DNA of 64,000 nucleotides from Streptomyces coelicoflavus (GCF_003112555.1 NZ_BEWB01000013.1:124001-188000); one strand, 5' to 3'. Shown: positions 34,551 to 44,062, counted from the stretch's first letter. Numbers and translations: made by a program. The notes: generated from the sequence alone by a model not told the origin.

Positions 34551-36070
34551 GGCCGGCGCCAGCTCCGTCCGTCTCGCTCCAGCATGTCGTCCGCCTCGAC
34601 GGGCCCCCAGGTGCCGGCCGGATACTGGGCCGGGGTGCCGTGCGCGTCCCAGTACTGCTCGATCGGGTCGAGGATCTTCCAGGACAGCTCGACCTCCTCC
34701 GTGCGCGGGAAGAGGTTGGCGTCGCCCAGGAGGACGTCCAGGATCAGGCGCTCGTACGCCTCCGGGCTGGACTCGGTGAAGGACTCGCCGTAGGCGAAGT
34801 CCATCGACACGTCCCGGATCTCCATCGACGTGCCCGGCACCTTGGAACCGAAGCGGACGGTGACGCCCTCGTCGGGCTGGACGCGGACGACGATCGCGTT
34901 CGAGCCGAGTTCCTCGGTGGCGGTGGAGTCGAAGGGGGAGTGCGGGGCGCGCTGGAACACGACCGCGATCTCGGTGACGCGGCGGCCCAGGCGCTTGCCG
35001 GTGCGCAGGTAGAAGGGGACGCCCGCCCAGCGGCGGTTGTCGATCCCGACCTTGATCGCGGCGTAGGTGTCGGTCTTCGACTTGGGGTCGATGCCGTCCT
35101 CTTCGAGGTAGCCGACGGCCTTCGCACCGCCCTGCCACCCGGCCGCGTACTGGCCGCGCACGGTGTCCCGGCCCAGGTCCTTGGGGAGGCGGACGGCGCC
35201 GAGCACCTTGGTCTTCTCGGCCGCCAGCGCGTCCGCGTCGAAGGAGGCGGGCTCCTCCATGGCGGTCAGCGCGAGCAGTTGGAGGAGGTGGTTCTGGATG
35301 ACGTCACGGGCGGCGCCGATGCCGTCGTAGTAGCCGGCGCGGCCGCCGATGCCGATGTCCTCGGCCATCGTGATCTGGATGTGGTCGACGTAGGACCGGT
35401 TCCAGATCGGCTCGAACATCGTGTTGGCGAAGCGCAGCGCCAGAATGTTCTGGACCGTCTCCTTGCCCAGGTAGTGGTCGATGCGGAAGACCTGGTCGGA
35501 GCCGAAGACCTCGTGGACGATCGCGTTCAGCTCCTCGGCCGACCTCAGGTCGTGGCCGAACGGCTTCTCGATCACCGCGCGACGCCAGGAGCCGCTCGAC
35601 TGGTCGGCCAGCCCGTGCTTCTTCAGCTGCTGGATGACCACCGGGAAGGACTTCGGCGGCACCGACAGGTAGAAGGCGAAGTTGCCGCCCGTGCCCTGGG
35701 CCTTGTCCAGCTCCTCTATGGTGCCGCGCAGCCGCTCGAACGCGTCGTCGTCGTCGAAGGTGCCCTGGACGAAGCGCATCCCCTGGATGAGCTGCTGCCA
35801 GACCTCCTCGCGGAACGGGGTGCGGGAGTGTTCCTTGACGGCGTCGTGCACGACCTGGGCGAAGTCCTCGTGCTCCCAGTCGCGGCGGGCGAACCCGACG
35901 AGCGAGAAGCCCGGCGGCAGCAGACCCCGGTTGGCGAGGTCGTACACGGCGGGCATGAGCTTCTTGCGGGACAGATCGCCGGTGACGCCGAAAATGACCA
36001 GACCCGACGGCCCCGCGATGCGCGGGAGCCGTCGGTCTGCGGGGTCACGCAGCGGATTGCTGCTCGACAA
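34547..36070 (-). CDS. zwf: Glucose-6-phosphate 1-dehydrogenase
   Basis: First enzyme of the oxidative pentose phosphate pathway, producing NADPH; 507 residues. The dinucleotide motif GVTGDLSRKKLMPA and the active-site RIDHYLGKETVQN are intact, together with AVIEKPFGHDL. The start is TTG at 36070, the only credible codon, immediately behind the tal stop; the short gap of three bases and overlapping opcA imply co-translation. Confidence 0.97.
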   Translation of the reverse strand: MSSSNPLRDPADRRLPRIAGPSGLVIFGVTGDLSRKKLMPAVYDLANRGLLPPGFSLVGFARRDWEHEDFAQVVHDAVKEHSRTPFREEVWQQLIQGMRFVQGTFDDDDAFERLRGTIEELDKAQGTGGNFAFYLSVPPKSFPVVIQQLKKHGLADQSSGSWRRAVIEKPFGHDLRSAEELNAIVHEVFGSDQVFRIDHYLGKETVQNILALRFANTMFEPIWNRSYVDHIQITMAEDIGIGGRAGYYDGIGAARDVIQNHLLQLLALTAMEEPASFDADALAAEKTKVLGAVRLPKDLGRDTVRGQYAAGWQGGAKAVGYLEEDGIDPKSKTDTYAAIKVGIDNRRWAGVPFYLRTGKRLGRRVTEIAVVFQRAPHSPFDSTATEELGSNAIVVRVQPDEGVTVRFGSKVPGTSMEIRDVSMDFAYGESFTESSPEAYERLILDVLLGDANLFPRTEEVELSWKILDPIEQYWDAHGTPAQYPAGTWGPVEADDMLERDGRSWRRP

Positions 36071-36073
36071 TTC

Positions 36074-37192
36074 TCAGCCCTTCGAGGGAGCGAGGCGCTT
36101 GAGCTCCGCCTCCGTGGACTTCAGCAGGTCGTTCCAGGCGTCCTCGAACTTGTCGACGCCTTCCTTCTCCAAGAGCTGGACCACCTCGTCGTAGGAGATC
36201 CCGAGCTTCTCGACCGCGTCGAGGTCGGCACGGGCCTGCTCGTACGTCCCGGCGACGGTGTTGCCGCCGATCTCGCCGTGGTCCTCGGTGGCGAAGAGGG
36301 TCGCCTCCGGCATGGTGTTCACCGTGTTGGGTGCCACCAGGTCGGTGACGTACATGGTGTCGCTGTACGCCTTGTCCTTGACGCCGGTCGACGCCCACAG
36401 CGGACGCTGCTTGTTGGCGCCGGCCTTCTCCAGGGCGGCCCAGCGGTCGGTGCCGAAGACCTCCTCGTACGCCTGGTAGGCGAGGCGCGCGTTGGCGACG
36501 GCGGCCTTGCCGCGCAGGGCCTTGGCCTCGTCGGTGCCCAGCGCGTCGATCCGCTTGTCGATCTCGGTGTCCACGCGGGACACGAAGAAGGACGCCACCG
36601 AGTGGATCTGCGAGAGGTCCAGGCCGCGCTCCTTGGCCTTCTCCAGGCCGGTCAGGAAGGCGTCCATGACCTTGCGGTAGCGCTCCAGCGAGAAGATCAG
36701 CGTGACGTTGACGCTGATGCCCAGGCCGATGGTCTCGGCGATCGCCGGGATGCCCGCCTCGGTGGCCGGGATCTTGATCAGCGTGTTGGGCCGGTCCACC
36801 AGCCACGCCAGCTGCTTGGCCTCGGCGACCGTCGCCCGGGTGTTGTGGGCCAGGCGCGGGTCGACCTCGATGGAGACCCGGCCGTCCTTGCCGCCGGTGT
36901 TGTCGAACACCGGGCGCAGGATGTCGGCGGCGTCCCGGACGTCCGCCGTGGTGATCATGCGGATGGCCTCTTCGACCGTGACCTCGCGGGCGGCGAGGTC
37001 GGTGAGCTGCGTGTCGTAGCCGTCGCCCTGCGAGATCGCCTTCTGGAAGATCGACGGGTTGGTGGTGACGCCCACGACGTGCTGCTGGTCGATCAGCTCG
37101 GCGAGGTTGCCGGACGTGATCCGCTTGCGCGACAGGTCGTCCAGCCAGATCGCGACGCCTTCGTCGGAGAGGCGCTTGAGTGCGTCTGTCAT
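36074..37192 (-). CDS. tal: Transaldolase
   Basis: Transfers dihydroxyacetone units in the non-oxidative pentose phosphate branch; 372 residues, the longer actinobacterial form. The Schiff-base lysine is in NTLIKIPATEAG and the family motif GVTTNPSIFQKAI is near the N-terminus. The ATG at 37192 follows AGGAG by eleven bases. Transketolase ends 37 bp upstream. Confidence 0.97.
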   Translation of the reverse strand: MTDALKRLSDEGVAIWLDDLSRKRITSGNLAELIDQQHVVGVTTNPSIFQKAISQGDGYDTQLTDLAAREVTVEEAIRMITTADVRDAADILRPVFDNTGGKDGRVSIEVDPRLAHNTRATVAEAKQLAWLVDRPNTLIKIPATEAGIPAIAETIGLGISVNVTLIFSLERYRKVMDAFLTGLEKAKERGLDLSQIHSVASFFVSRVDTEIDKRIDALGTDEAKALRGKAAVANARLAYQAYEEVFGTDRWAALEKAGANKQRPLWASTGVKDKAYSDTMYVTDLVAPNTVNTMPEATLFATEDHGEIGGNTVAGTYEQARADLDAVEKLGISYDEVVQLLEKEGVDKFEDAWNDLLKSTEAELKRLAPSKG

Positions 37193-37229
37193 GGAAATTG
37201 CATCTCCTACTACGAGTCGTATATGGGCG

Positions 37230-39317
37230 TCAGCGCTGGGCCGCGGCCAGGGATTCCCGCGCCGCGGAAGCCACGTTCTCGGCGGTGAAGCCGAACTCCG
37301 CGAACAGCACCTTGGCGTCCGCCGAAGCACCGAAGTGCTCCAGGGAGACGATGCGGCCGGCGTCTCCCACGTACTTGTGCCAGGTCAGCCCGACCCCGGC
37401 CTCGACCGCGACCCGGGCCTTCACGGACGGGGGCAGGACGCTGTCCCGGTACCCCTGGTCCTGCTGCTCGAACCACTCCACGGACGGCATGGACACCACA
37501 CGGGTCGGCACGCCCTCGGCCTGGAGCGCCTCACGGGCCTCGACGGCCACGTGGACCTCGGACCCGGTGGCGATCAGCACGACCCGGGCGTCGCCGCCCT
37601 CGGCGTCGAAGAGCACGTAGCCGCCCTTGGCCGCGTCCTCGTTGGGCTCGTACGTCGGCACGCCCTGGCGGGTCAGCGCCAGGCCGTGCGGCTGGCCCTT
37701 GCCGAACTCCTTCGTCCAGCGGCGCAGGATCTCGCGCCAGGCGATCGCCGTCTCGTTGGCGTCGGCCGGACGGACCACGTTCAGGCCCGGGATGGCGCGC
37801 AGCGAGGCCAGGTGCTCGACCGGCTGGTGGGTCGGGCCGTCCTCGCCCAGGCCGATGGAGTCGTGCGTCCACACGTACGTCACCGGCAGGTGCATCAGCG
37901 CCGACAGCCGCACCGCGTTGCGCATGTAGTCGGAGAAGACCAGGAACGTTCCGCCGTAGATGCGGGTGTTGCCGTGCAGCGCGATGCCGTTCATCTCCGC
38001 GGCCATCGCGTGCTCGCGGATGCCGAAGTGGATGGTGCGGCCGTACGGGTCCGCGCCCGGCAGCGGGTTGCCCTCGGGGAGGAAGGACGACGTCTTGTCG
38101 ATCGTCGTGTTGTTCGAGCCGGCCAGGTCGGCCGAGCCGCCCCACAGCTCCGGGACCACGTCGCCGAGCGCCTGGAGCACCTTGCCGGACGCGGCACGGG
38201 TCGCCAGGCCCTTGCCCGCCTCGAAGACCGGGATCTTCTCCTCCCAGCCCTTGGGCAGCTCGCCCTTGGCCACGCGCTCGTACTCGGCGGCGCGCTCCGG
38301 GTTGTTGTCCCGCCACTGCTGGAAGGACTTCTCCCACACCGCGCGGGCCGCCTGCCCCTTCTCCAGGGCCTTGCGGGTGTGCGCGATGACCTCGTCGGAG
38401 ACCTCGAAGGACTTCTCCGGGTCGAAGCCCAGCACCCGCTTGGTCGCCGCGACCTCGTCGTCGCCGAGCGCCGAGCCGTGCGCGGCCTCGGTGTTCTGCG
38501 CGTGCGGGGCCGGCCAGGCGATGATCGAGCGCATGGCGATGAAGGAGGGGCGGTCGGTGACCTTCTTGGCCGCCTCGATCGCGTCGTAGATCGCGTTCGG
38601 GTCCAGGTCGCCGTCCGGCTTCGGCGCGACGCGCTGCACGTGCCAGCCGTACGCCTCGTACCGCTTGCAGGTGTCCTCGGAGACGGCGGTCTCGGTGTCG
38701 CCCTCGATCGAGATGTGGTTGTCGTCCCACAGCAGGACCAGGTTGCCGAGCTTCTGGTGACCGGCCATCGAGGACGCCTCGGCGGAGATGCCCTCCTGGA
38801 GGCAGCCGTCACCGGCGATGCAGTAGATGAAGTGGTCGAACGGGGACTCGCCCTCGGCGGCCTCCGGGTCGAACAGTCCGCGCTCGTAGCGGGCGGCCAT
38901 CGCCATGCCCACCGCGTTGGCGACACCCTGGCCCAGCGGGCCGGTCGTGGTCTCCACGCACGTGGTGTGCCCGTACTCCGGGTGGCCGGGGGTCTTCGAG
39001 CCCCACGTGCGGAAGGACTCCAGGTCCGCCAGCTCCAGGCCGAAGCCGGCCAGGTACAGCTGGGTGTAGAGGGTCAGGGACGAGTGACCCGCGGACAGCA
39101 CGAAACGGTCGCGCCCGACCCAGTTCGCGTCGGCGGGGTCGTGCCGCATCACCTTCTGGAAGAGGGTGTAGGCGGCGGGCGCCAGGCTCATCGCCGTACC
39201 CGGATGGCCGTTGCCAACCTTCTGTACGGCATCGGCGGCCAGGACGCGGGCGGTGTCCACGGCCCGCTGGTCCAGTTCGGTCCACTCGAGGTCTGTGGTG
39301 GTCGGCTTGGTGCTCAC
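37230..39317 (-). CDS. tkt: Transketolase
   Basis: Thiamine-diphosphate enzyme moving two-carbon units in the pentose phosphate pathway; 695 residues. ThDP site GDGCLQEGISAEA with the following helix and WDDNHISIEGDTE, catalytic His in HDSIGLGEDGPTHQP, and the C-terminal domain are complete. The GTG at 39317 begins MSTKPTTTD; GGAGAGGAG lies about 14 bases upstream. It is the first gene of the operon; a hairpin forms in its leader. Confidence 0.97.
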   Translation of the reverse strand: MSTKPTTTDLEWTELDQRAVDTARVLAADAVQKVGNGHPGTAMSLAPAAYTLFQKVMRHDPADANWVGRDRFVLSAGHSSLTLYTQLYLAGFGLELADLESFRTWGSKTPGHPEYGHTTCVETTTGPLGQGVANAVGMAMAARYERGLFDPEAAEGESPFDHFIYCIAGDGCLQEGISAEASSMAGHQKLGNLVLLWDDNHISIEGDTETAVSEDTCKRYEAYGWHVQRVAPKPDGDLDPNAIYDAIEAAKKVTDRPSFIAMRSIIAWPAPHAQNTEAAHGSALGDDEVAATKRVLGFDPEKSFEVSDEVIAHTRKALEKGQAARAVWEKSFQQWRDNNPERAAEYERVAKGELPKGWEEKIPVFEAGKGLATRAASGKVLQALGDVVPELWGGSADLAGSNNTTIDKTSSFLPEGNPLPGADPYGRTIHFGIREHAMAAEMNGIALHGNTRIYGGTFLVFSDYMRNAVRLSALMHLPVTYVWTHDSIGLGEDGPTHQPVEHLASLRAIPGLNVVRPADANETAIAWREILRRWTKEFGKGQPHGLALTRQGVPTYEPNEDAAKGGYVLFDAEGGDARVVLIATGSEVHVAVEAREALQAEGVPTRVVSMPSVEWFEQQDQGYRDSVLPPSVKARVAVEAGVGLTWHKYVGDAGRIVSLEHFGASADAKVLFAEFGFTAENVASAARESLAAAQR

Positions 39318-39694
39318 CCTGAGTCAGGGCTCCTCTCCACATGTCGGTTGCCGGTGCACGGGTGCACCGGCTGCCGGCGCGTCCGTGAGTTCGGCCGGCC
39401 ATGGCCGAGCCTACCCCCGTAAGTACGTGCGTTTTTCCGCTGGAAACCAGACTGCCGGGACTCTTCTCGATCCGCCTGTCGACTGGGCGAAACCGCATTC
39501 GGCAAGTGAATACGGAGGCGCTCATCTGACTGCTCAATCGACTCTCGGCGCGCACGTCGGAGCACCCGCGACAACACGAGCCCACCCCCGCGAAGGCCGA
39601 GGTATGGGCAACGTCTAAAGTGGCGTGGTACGCGCGAGCCTTTACCGCCACTTCACACGGTCGGGCTTGCTGGGAGTCTCTGTCAGGGGTGTGC
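39318..39694. other. 377-bp divergent region between tkt and ctaB
   Basis: No gene is supported. On the tkt side a leader hairpin (GCCGGTGCA 39350-39358 with TGCACCGGC 39363-39371, loop CGGG) stands about 30 bases before the start codon. A candidate ctaB -10, TAAAGT, is at 39617-39622. Between them (39430-39610) I see an unusually AT-richer stretch but no repeat or box I can name. Confidence 0.55.
39350..39371 (-). other. Leader hairpin of tkt
   Basis: Perfect 9-bp stem with tetraloop CGGG, extended by partial pairing of flanks, within the tkt 5' leader. It may influence translation or be a pause site. Confidence 0.5.
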
Positions 39695-40642
39695 GTGACG
39701 GCCGTTGAATCCCGTCCTGCGGGGGTAATCGGGACGAGCCAGAGCCCGAGTCACCGGCCGTTCGGGGCCCGTGTCAAGGCGTTCGTGGCGCTGACCAAGC
39801 CGCGGATCATCGAGCTTCTGCTGATCACCACCGTTCCGGTGATGTTCCTCGCCGAACAGGGTGTTCCGAATCTGAAGCTGGTGCTGCTGACCTGCGTCGG
39901 CGGTTATCTGTCGGCCGGCGGCGCCAACGCGCTGAACATGTACATCGACCGCGACATCGACGCGCTGATGGACCGGACCTCGCAGCGCCCGCTGGTGACC
40001 GGCATGGTCAGCCCGGTGGAATGCCTCGTCTTCGGCATCACCCTGGCGGTCGTCTCGACGCTGCTGTTCGGCTTCACGGTCAACTGGCTGTCGGCCTGGC
40101 TCTCGCTCGGCGCCCTCCTCTTCTACGTCGTCGTCTACACGATGATCCTCAAGCGCCGCACGTCCCAGAACATCGTCTGGGGCGGCATCGCCGGCTGTCT
40201 GCCGGTGCTCATCGGCTGGTCGGCCGTGACCAACTCGATGTCCTGGGCGCCGGTCATCCTCTTCGGGGTGATGTTCTTCTGGACGCCGCCGCACTACTGG
40301 CCGCTGTCCATGAAGGTCAAGGAGGACTACGCGCGCGTCGGCGTGCCGATGCTCCCGGTGATCGCCTCCAACAAGGTCGTCGCCCGGCAGATCGTCATCT
40401 ACAGCTGGGTGATGGTCGTCGTGTCGCTGCTGTTGCAGCCGCTCGGCTACACCGGCTGGTTCTACACGGCGGTGGCCCTGGCGGCCGGCGGGATGTGGCT
40501 GTGGGAGGCGCACGGGCTCCAGAACCGCGCCAAGGCCGAGGTCACGGGCGGCAAGCTCAAGGAGATGCGGCTGTTCCACTGGTCCATCACCTATGTGTCG
40601 GTGCTGTTCCTCGCGATCGCGGTGGACCCCTTCCTGCGCTGA
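39695..40642 (+). CDS. ctaB: Protoheme IX farnesyltransferase (heme O synthase)
   Basis: Membrane prenyltransferase that adds farnesyl to protoheme, giving heme O for cytochrome c oxidase; about 315 residues. Conserved polar loops are ANALNMYIDRDIDALMDRT (with the DxxD-like motif) and YTMILKRRTSQNIVWGGIAG, between nine hydrophobic segments. I use the GTG at 39695 behind AGGGG; a GTG two codons earlier (39689) is equally possible, and a far upstream ATG is unlikely. A very strong hairpin terminates the gene. ctaA, its pathway partner, lies 2.4 kb downstream on the other strand. Confidence 0.95.
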   Translation: MTAVESRPAGVIGTSQSPSHRPFGARVKAFVALTKPRIIELLLITTVPVMFLAEQGVPNLKLVLLTCVGGYLSAGGANALNMYIDRDIDALMDRTSQRPLVTGMVSPVECLVFGITLAVVSTLLFGFTVNWLSAWLSLGALLFYVVVYTMILKRRTSQNIVWGGIAGCLPVLIGWSAVTNSMSWAPVILFGVMFFWTPPHYWPLSMKVKEDYARVGVPMLPVIASNKVVARQIVIYSWVMVVVSLLLQPLGYTGWFYTAVALAAGGMWLWEAHGLQNRAKAEVTGGKLKEMRLFHWSITYVSVLFLAIAVDPFLR

Positions 40643-40660
40643 GTCCCCGGTGAAGACGTC

Positions 40661-40704
40661 CGACGGGCGGGGTGCGTGGCCAAGGCCACGCACCCCGCCC
40701 GTCG
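40661..40704 (+). terminator. Terminator after ctaB
   Basis: Perfect 21-bp inverted repeat (40661-40681 with 40684-40704) separated by two adenines, giving the most stable hairpin I found in the window. Confidence 0.9.
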
Positions 40705-40737
40705 CCGTTCGATCTACCCGTCGGTAGCATCCTGGTC

Positions 40738-41106
40738 ATGGCAGACACGCAGCAGGTGGACACGGAGCAGGCCGGCGCGAAGCGCGGCTGGGCCGACCGG
40801 TGGGACGCGTTCGAGGTGACCCGGACGGCGGGGCGGATCGAGGCCTTCGCCAAGGCCCACGGCGGCGCCGAGGCCCAGGTGGCGTACCTCGGTGAGCGCG
40901 GCGCCCGGATCGTGCTCGTCGGTGCGGACGGCGCCTTCGGCGACCTGGTCGCGCGCACCCACGAGCGGGCCCGGAAGGCCGTGGAGCAGTCCGGGATCAC
41001 CGTCCACGACGACTTCGACGGCGAGTACGCGGCCAGGGTCACCACCGGCCGCTACGAGTGGTCGCGCATGGCGGGCATCCAGGTCGGGGGCCCGAGCAAC
41101 ACCTGA
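40738..41106 (+). CDS. Hypothetical protein
   Basis: A 122-residue soluble protein I do not recognise by function. It has a mixed alpha/beta pattern with a central VAYLGERGARIVLVGADGAFGDLVARTHERARKAV-like region and no membrane segments. TAGCAT at 40725-40730, seven bases before the ATG, suggests leaderless transcription. It is conserved in my memory of Streptomyces chromosomes at this place but without function. Confidence 0.75.
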   Translation: MADTQQVDTEQAGAKRGWADRWDAFEVTRTAGRIEAFAKAHGGAEAQVAYLGERGARIVLVGADGAFGDLVARTHERARKAVEQSGITVHDDFDGEYAARVTTGRYEWSRMAGIQVGGPSNT

Positions 41107-41204
41107 GGCCGGGTTCACCCGTTAGGACCGTAGGAAGCCGCGAGGCACGCGGGCCGCGAGGCGCACGAGCCGCGCGGCGCTCGGTCCCAGCACGGGGAGC
41201 CCGG

Positions 41205-42311
41205 ATGATCGAAACGCCGTCCCTGGTGGACCAGTACTGCCACGGCGTCCTGAGAACGGAGCTGGGCCTCGGCACCTTCGAGGCCCAGCTGGCCCGCACC
41301 GAGGGTCCGCCCGCCCCGGGCACCACCCTCTTCGACACCCAGACCGGCTTCGCGGTACGCCGCTGGTGCCCGCCCCTGCTCGGCCTGGAACCGCACTGCC
41401 CGCCCGCCCGCTACCTGGCCCGGCGCCGCGAACTGGGCGTCATGGAGGCCGACCGCCGGCTGCTGCGCGGCAGCGGCATCACCACCTACCTGGTCGACGC
41501 CGGACTGCCCGGCGACCTCACCGGCCCCGGCGAGATGGCCTCCGCCGCGGACGCCGACACCCGCGAGATCGTGCGCCTGGAACTCCTCGCCGAGCAGGTC
41601 GCCGACACCTCCGGCACCGTCGAGTCCTTCCTTGCCAACCTCGCCGAGGCCGTGCACGGCGCCGCCGCGGACGCGGTCGCCTTCACCTCCGTCGCCGGGG
41701 TACGGCACGGACTGTCCCTCGCCCCGGAACCGCCCGGCCCCGGCGAGGTGCGCGGGGCCGCCGCCCGCTGGCTCACCGGGCGCGAGGTCGGCGGGGAGCT
41801 GAGCGACCCCGTACTGCTGCGCCACCTGCTGTGGATCGCCGTCGCCTCGGGCCTGCCGCTCCAGCTGCACGCGGGCCTCGGCGAACCGGGTCTGCGCATC
41901 GACCGCACCGACCCGGTGCTGCTCACCGACTTCGTGCGGGCCACCGCCGGCCTCGGCACCGACCTGGTCCTGCTGCACGGCTACCCGTACCACCGCCACG
42001 CCGCCCACCTGGCCGGCGTCTTCCCGCACGTCTACGCCGACTCCGGCGCCGCCCTGGTGCGCACCGGCGCCCGCGCGGCGACGGTCCTCGCGGAGATCCT
42101 GGAGCTGGCGCCCTTCGGCAAGATCCTGTTCTCCAGCGGTGCCCAGGGCCTTCCCGAACTGCACGTGGTCGCCGCCCGGCTGTTCCGCGAGGCCCTGGGC
42201 AGGGTGCTGGGCGCCTGGGTGGCCGAGGGGGCGTGGTCGCTCGGGGACGCCCAGCGGGTGGCGGGGATGATCGCGTCGGGGAACGCCGGACGGGTGTACG
42301 GACTGGAGTGA
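41205..42311 (+). CDS. Amidohydrolase-type protein
   Basis: A 368-residue protein resembling the amidohydrolase_2 superfamily (TIM-barrel metal-dependent hydrolases and decarboxylases). I see VDQYCHGVL near the N-terminus where metal-binding HxH would be, LPLQLHAGLGEP in the middle, DLVLLHGYPYHRHAAHLAGVFPHVYADSG later, and FGKILFSSGAQGLPELHV near the C-terminus. The first HxH motif is only QYCHG, so catalysis is uncertain. The ATG at 41205 follows GGGGAG. The substrate is unknown. Confidence 0.75.
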   Translation: MIETPSLVDQYCHGVLRTELGLGTFEAQLARTEGPPAPGTTLFDTQTGFAVRRWCPPLLGLEPHCPPARYLARRRELGVMEADRRLLRGSGITTYLVDAGLPGDLTGPGEMASAADADTREIVRLELLAEQVADTSGTVESFLANLAEAVHGAAADAVAFTSVAGVRHGLSLAPEPPGPGEVRGAAARWLTGREVGGELSDPVLLRHLLWIAVASGLPLQLHAGLGEPGLRIDRTDPVLLTDFVRATAGLGTDLVLLHGYPYHRHAAHLAGVFPHVYADSGAALVRTGARAATVLAEILELAPFGKILFSSGAQGLPELHVVAARLFREALGRVLGAWVAEGAWSLGDAQRVAGMIASGNAGRVYGLE

Positions 42312-42350
42312 CGGGTGTACGGACCGGAGCGGGTCGGCGAGACTGGGTGC

Positions 42351-43094
42351 ATGCCGACCGACGCGTTGCTCGACCGTTTCCTCGCCGGACTGCTGCCCTT
42401 CGAGCCCGTCGCCGTCTGGGCGCACGGTTCACTGGGCGCGGGCGACTACCAGGAGGGCCGCAGCGACCTGGACCTGATCGCGGTCCTGCCCCGGCCGGCC
42501 ACCGCCCGTACGGCCTGGCGCCTCGCGCTGCTCCACGCCCGGCTGCGCGACGAACCCCTGGCCGGGCTGCTGCACTGCACCTACCTGTCGCCGGACACGG
42601 TCGCCGACCCGGCCCGGCGGCACCTGACCTGGGCCCACGAACAGCTGTTCAAGCGGCCGGTCACCCCCGTCACCCGGCGCGAACTGCACAGCTTCGGCCG
42701 TGTCCTGCACGGCGAGGCGCCGGACCGACTGCTGCCGCCGGTGCCGGGCCCGGAACTGGACGCCTTCGTCGTCCGCGACCAGCGCGACTTCTGGCGGCCG
42801 AACGTGCGCAGGGCGGAGCTGTGGCGGCAGGACGTCTGGGTCGACCTGGGTCTGGTCACCTTCGCCCGCGCCACCGTCACGCTGCGGGAGGGCCGCCTGA
42901 TCACCAAGCGGGAGGCCCTGGCCGAGCTGCCCGCGCTGGGGGCGCCCGCCGAGGTCGTGGAGGACGTCGCCGAGCGGCGGTACGGGAACCGCGCGCGGCC
43001 CGCACCCAGGGCGGAGTGGACCGCCCGCCGCGCCGACCTGACCCGGAGCTACCTGGGACCGGCCATCGACACGCTGGTGGCCTCGTACTCCTGA
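42351..43094 (+). CDS. Nucleotidyltransferase-domain protein
   Basis: A 247-residue protein whose N-terminus has the nucleotidyltransferase signature WAHGSLGAGDYQEGRSDLDLIAVL (GS-x-DxD), the minimal motif of aminoglycoside adenylyltransferase-like and MNT enzymes. The C-terminal half is helical with many Arg. The ATG is preceded by GAGACT six bases earlier, a poor -10, so the transcript may be leaderless. Its last 46 bases overlap the ctaA 3' end in antisense orientation. The function is unknown. Confidence 0.75.
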   Translation: MPTDALLDRFLAGLLPFEPVAVWAHGSLGAGDYQEGRSDLDLIAVLPRPATARTAWRLALLHARLRDEPLAGLLHCTYLSPDTVADPARRHLTWAHEQLFKRPVTPVTRRELHSFGRVLHGEAPDRLLPPVPGPELDAFVVRDQRDFWRPNVRRAELWRQDVWVDLGLVTFARATVTLREGRLITKREALAELPALGAPAEVVEDVAERRYGNRARPAPRAEWTARRADLTRSYLGPAIDTLVASYS

Positions 43095-44062
43095 GCGGGC
43101 AGGCCGGGCACCGTCTCCTCGGGCCGCTCGCGCAGCGCCAGCAGCACCCGCAGCACCGCGATCCACACCAGGCACGAGCCCAGCATGTGCAGCCCGACCA
43201 GGACCTCGGGCAGGTCGGTGAAGTACTGGACGTACCCGATGACCCCCTGCGCCAGCAGCACCAGGAACAGGTCGCGGGTGCGGGCCAGCGGGCCCTTGGG
43301 CGCGTCGACCGCCTTCAGCACGAACCACAGGGCGAACGTCAGCGTCACCACGATCCACGCCAGGACGGCGTGCGCCTTGCTGATTATTTCCCAGTCGACC
43401 GGCATCCGCGGCACGTCGCTGGAGTCGCCCGCGTGCGGTCCGGCGCCGGTCACCACGGTGCCGACCGTGATCAGCAGTGCGGAGACGACGACCATCACCC
43501 ACACCAGCTGCTGCACGGACCCGCCGACCAGCGGGCGCGGTGCCCCGTCGCCCTCCCGGGTGCGCTGCCACATCACCGTGGCCACCGTCAGCAGTGCCGT
43601 CGTCGCCACGAAGTGGGCCGCGACCGTGTACGGGTTGAGACCGACGAGCACGACGATGCCACCGAGCACGGCGTTGCTCATCACGATCCAGAACTGCGCC
43701 CACCCGAGCAGGGTGAGGCTGCGCCGGTACGGCTTCTGCGAGCGGGCGGCGATGATCGCCCAGCCGACCGCGGCGCACAGCACGTAGGTCAGCATGCGGT
43801 TGCCGAACTCGATGACGCCGTGGAAGCCCATCTCGCTCGTGGTGGTGAGCGAGTCGTCGGTGCACTTCGGCCAGGTCGGGCAGCCGAGACCGGAGCCCGT
43901 GAGCCGGACGGCGCCGCCGGTGATGACGATGATCACGGACATCACGAGGGGCGCGAGGGCCGCCCGCTGGACCGTCCGGGGGTGCGGGGTCCAGCGTGCG
44001 GCGATGAAGGCGAGCGGATTGCGCACGGCGGCTGCGGCGTCGGCGCGGGTCACGTTTGGCAC
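43049..44062 (-). CDS. ctaA: Heme A synthase (CtaA/COX15)
   Basis: Converts heme O to heme A for aa3 cytochrome oxidase, completing the pathway started by CtaB; 337 residues and eight helices. VITGGAVRLTGSGLGCPTWPKC holds the paired Cys; the heme-ligand histidines lie in GFHGVIEFGNRMLTY, AAHFVATTALLTV, ISKAHAVLAWIV and VLVGLHMLGSCLVW. I start at the GTG at 44062: TACGAT lies seven bases upstream (leaderless); an ATG at 44071 overlaps that -10. Its 3' end overlaps the converging nucleotidyltransferase gene by 46 bp. Confidence 0.93.
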   Translation of the reverse strand: MPNVTRADAAAAVRNPLAFIAARWTPHPRTVQRAALAPLVMSVIIVITGGAVRLTGSGLGCPTWPKCTDDSLTTTSEMGFHGVIEFGNRMLTYVLCAAVGWAIIAARSQKPYRRSLTLLGWAQFWIVMSNAVLGGIVVLVGLNPYTVAAHFVATTALLTVATVMWQRTREGDGAPRPLVGGSVQQLVWVMVVVSALLITVGTVVTGAGPHAGDSSDVPRMPVDWEIISKAHAVLAWIVVTLTFALWFVLKAVDAPKGPLARTRDLFLVLLAQGVIGYVQYFTDLPEVLVGLHMLGSCLVWIAVLRVLLALRERPEETVPGLPAQEYEATSVSMAGPR

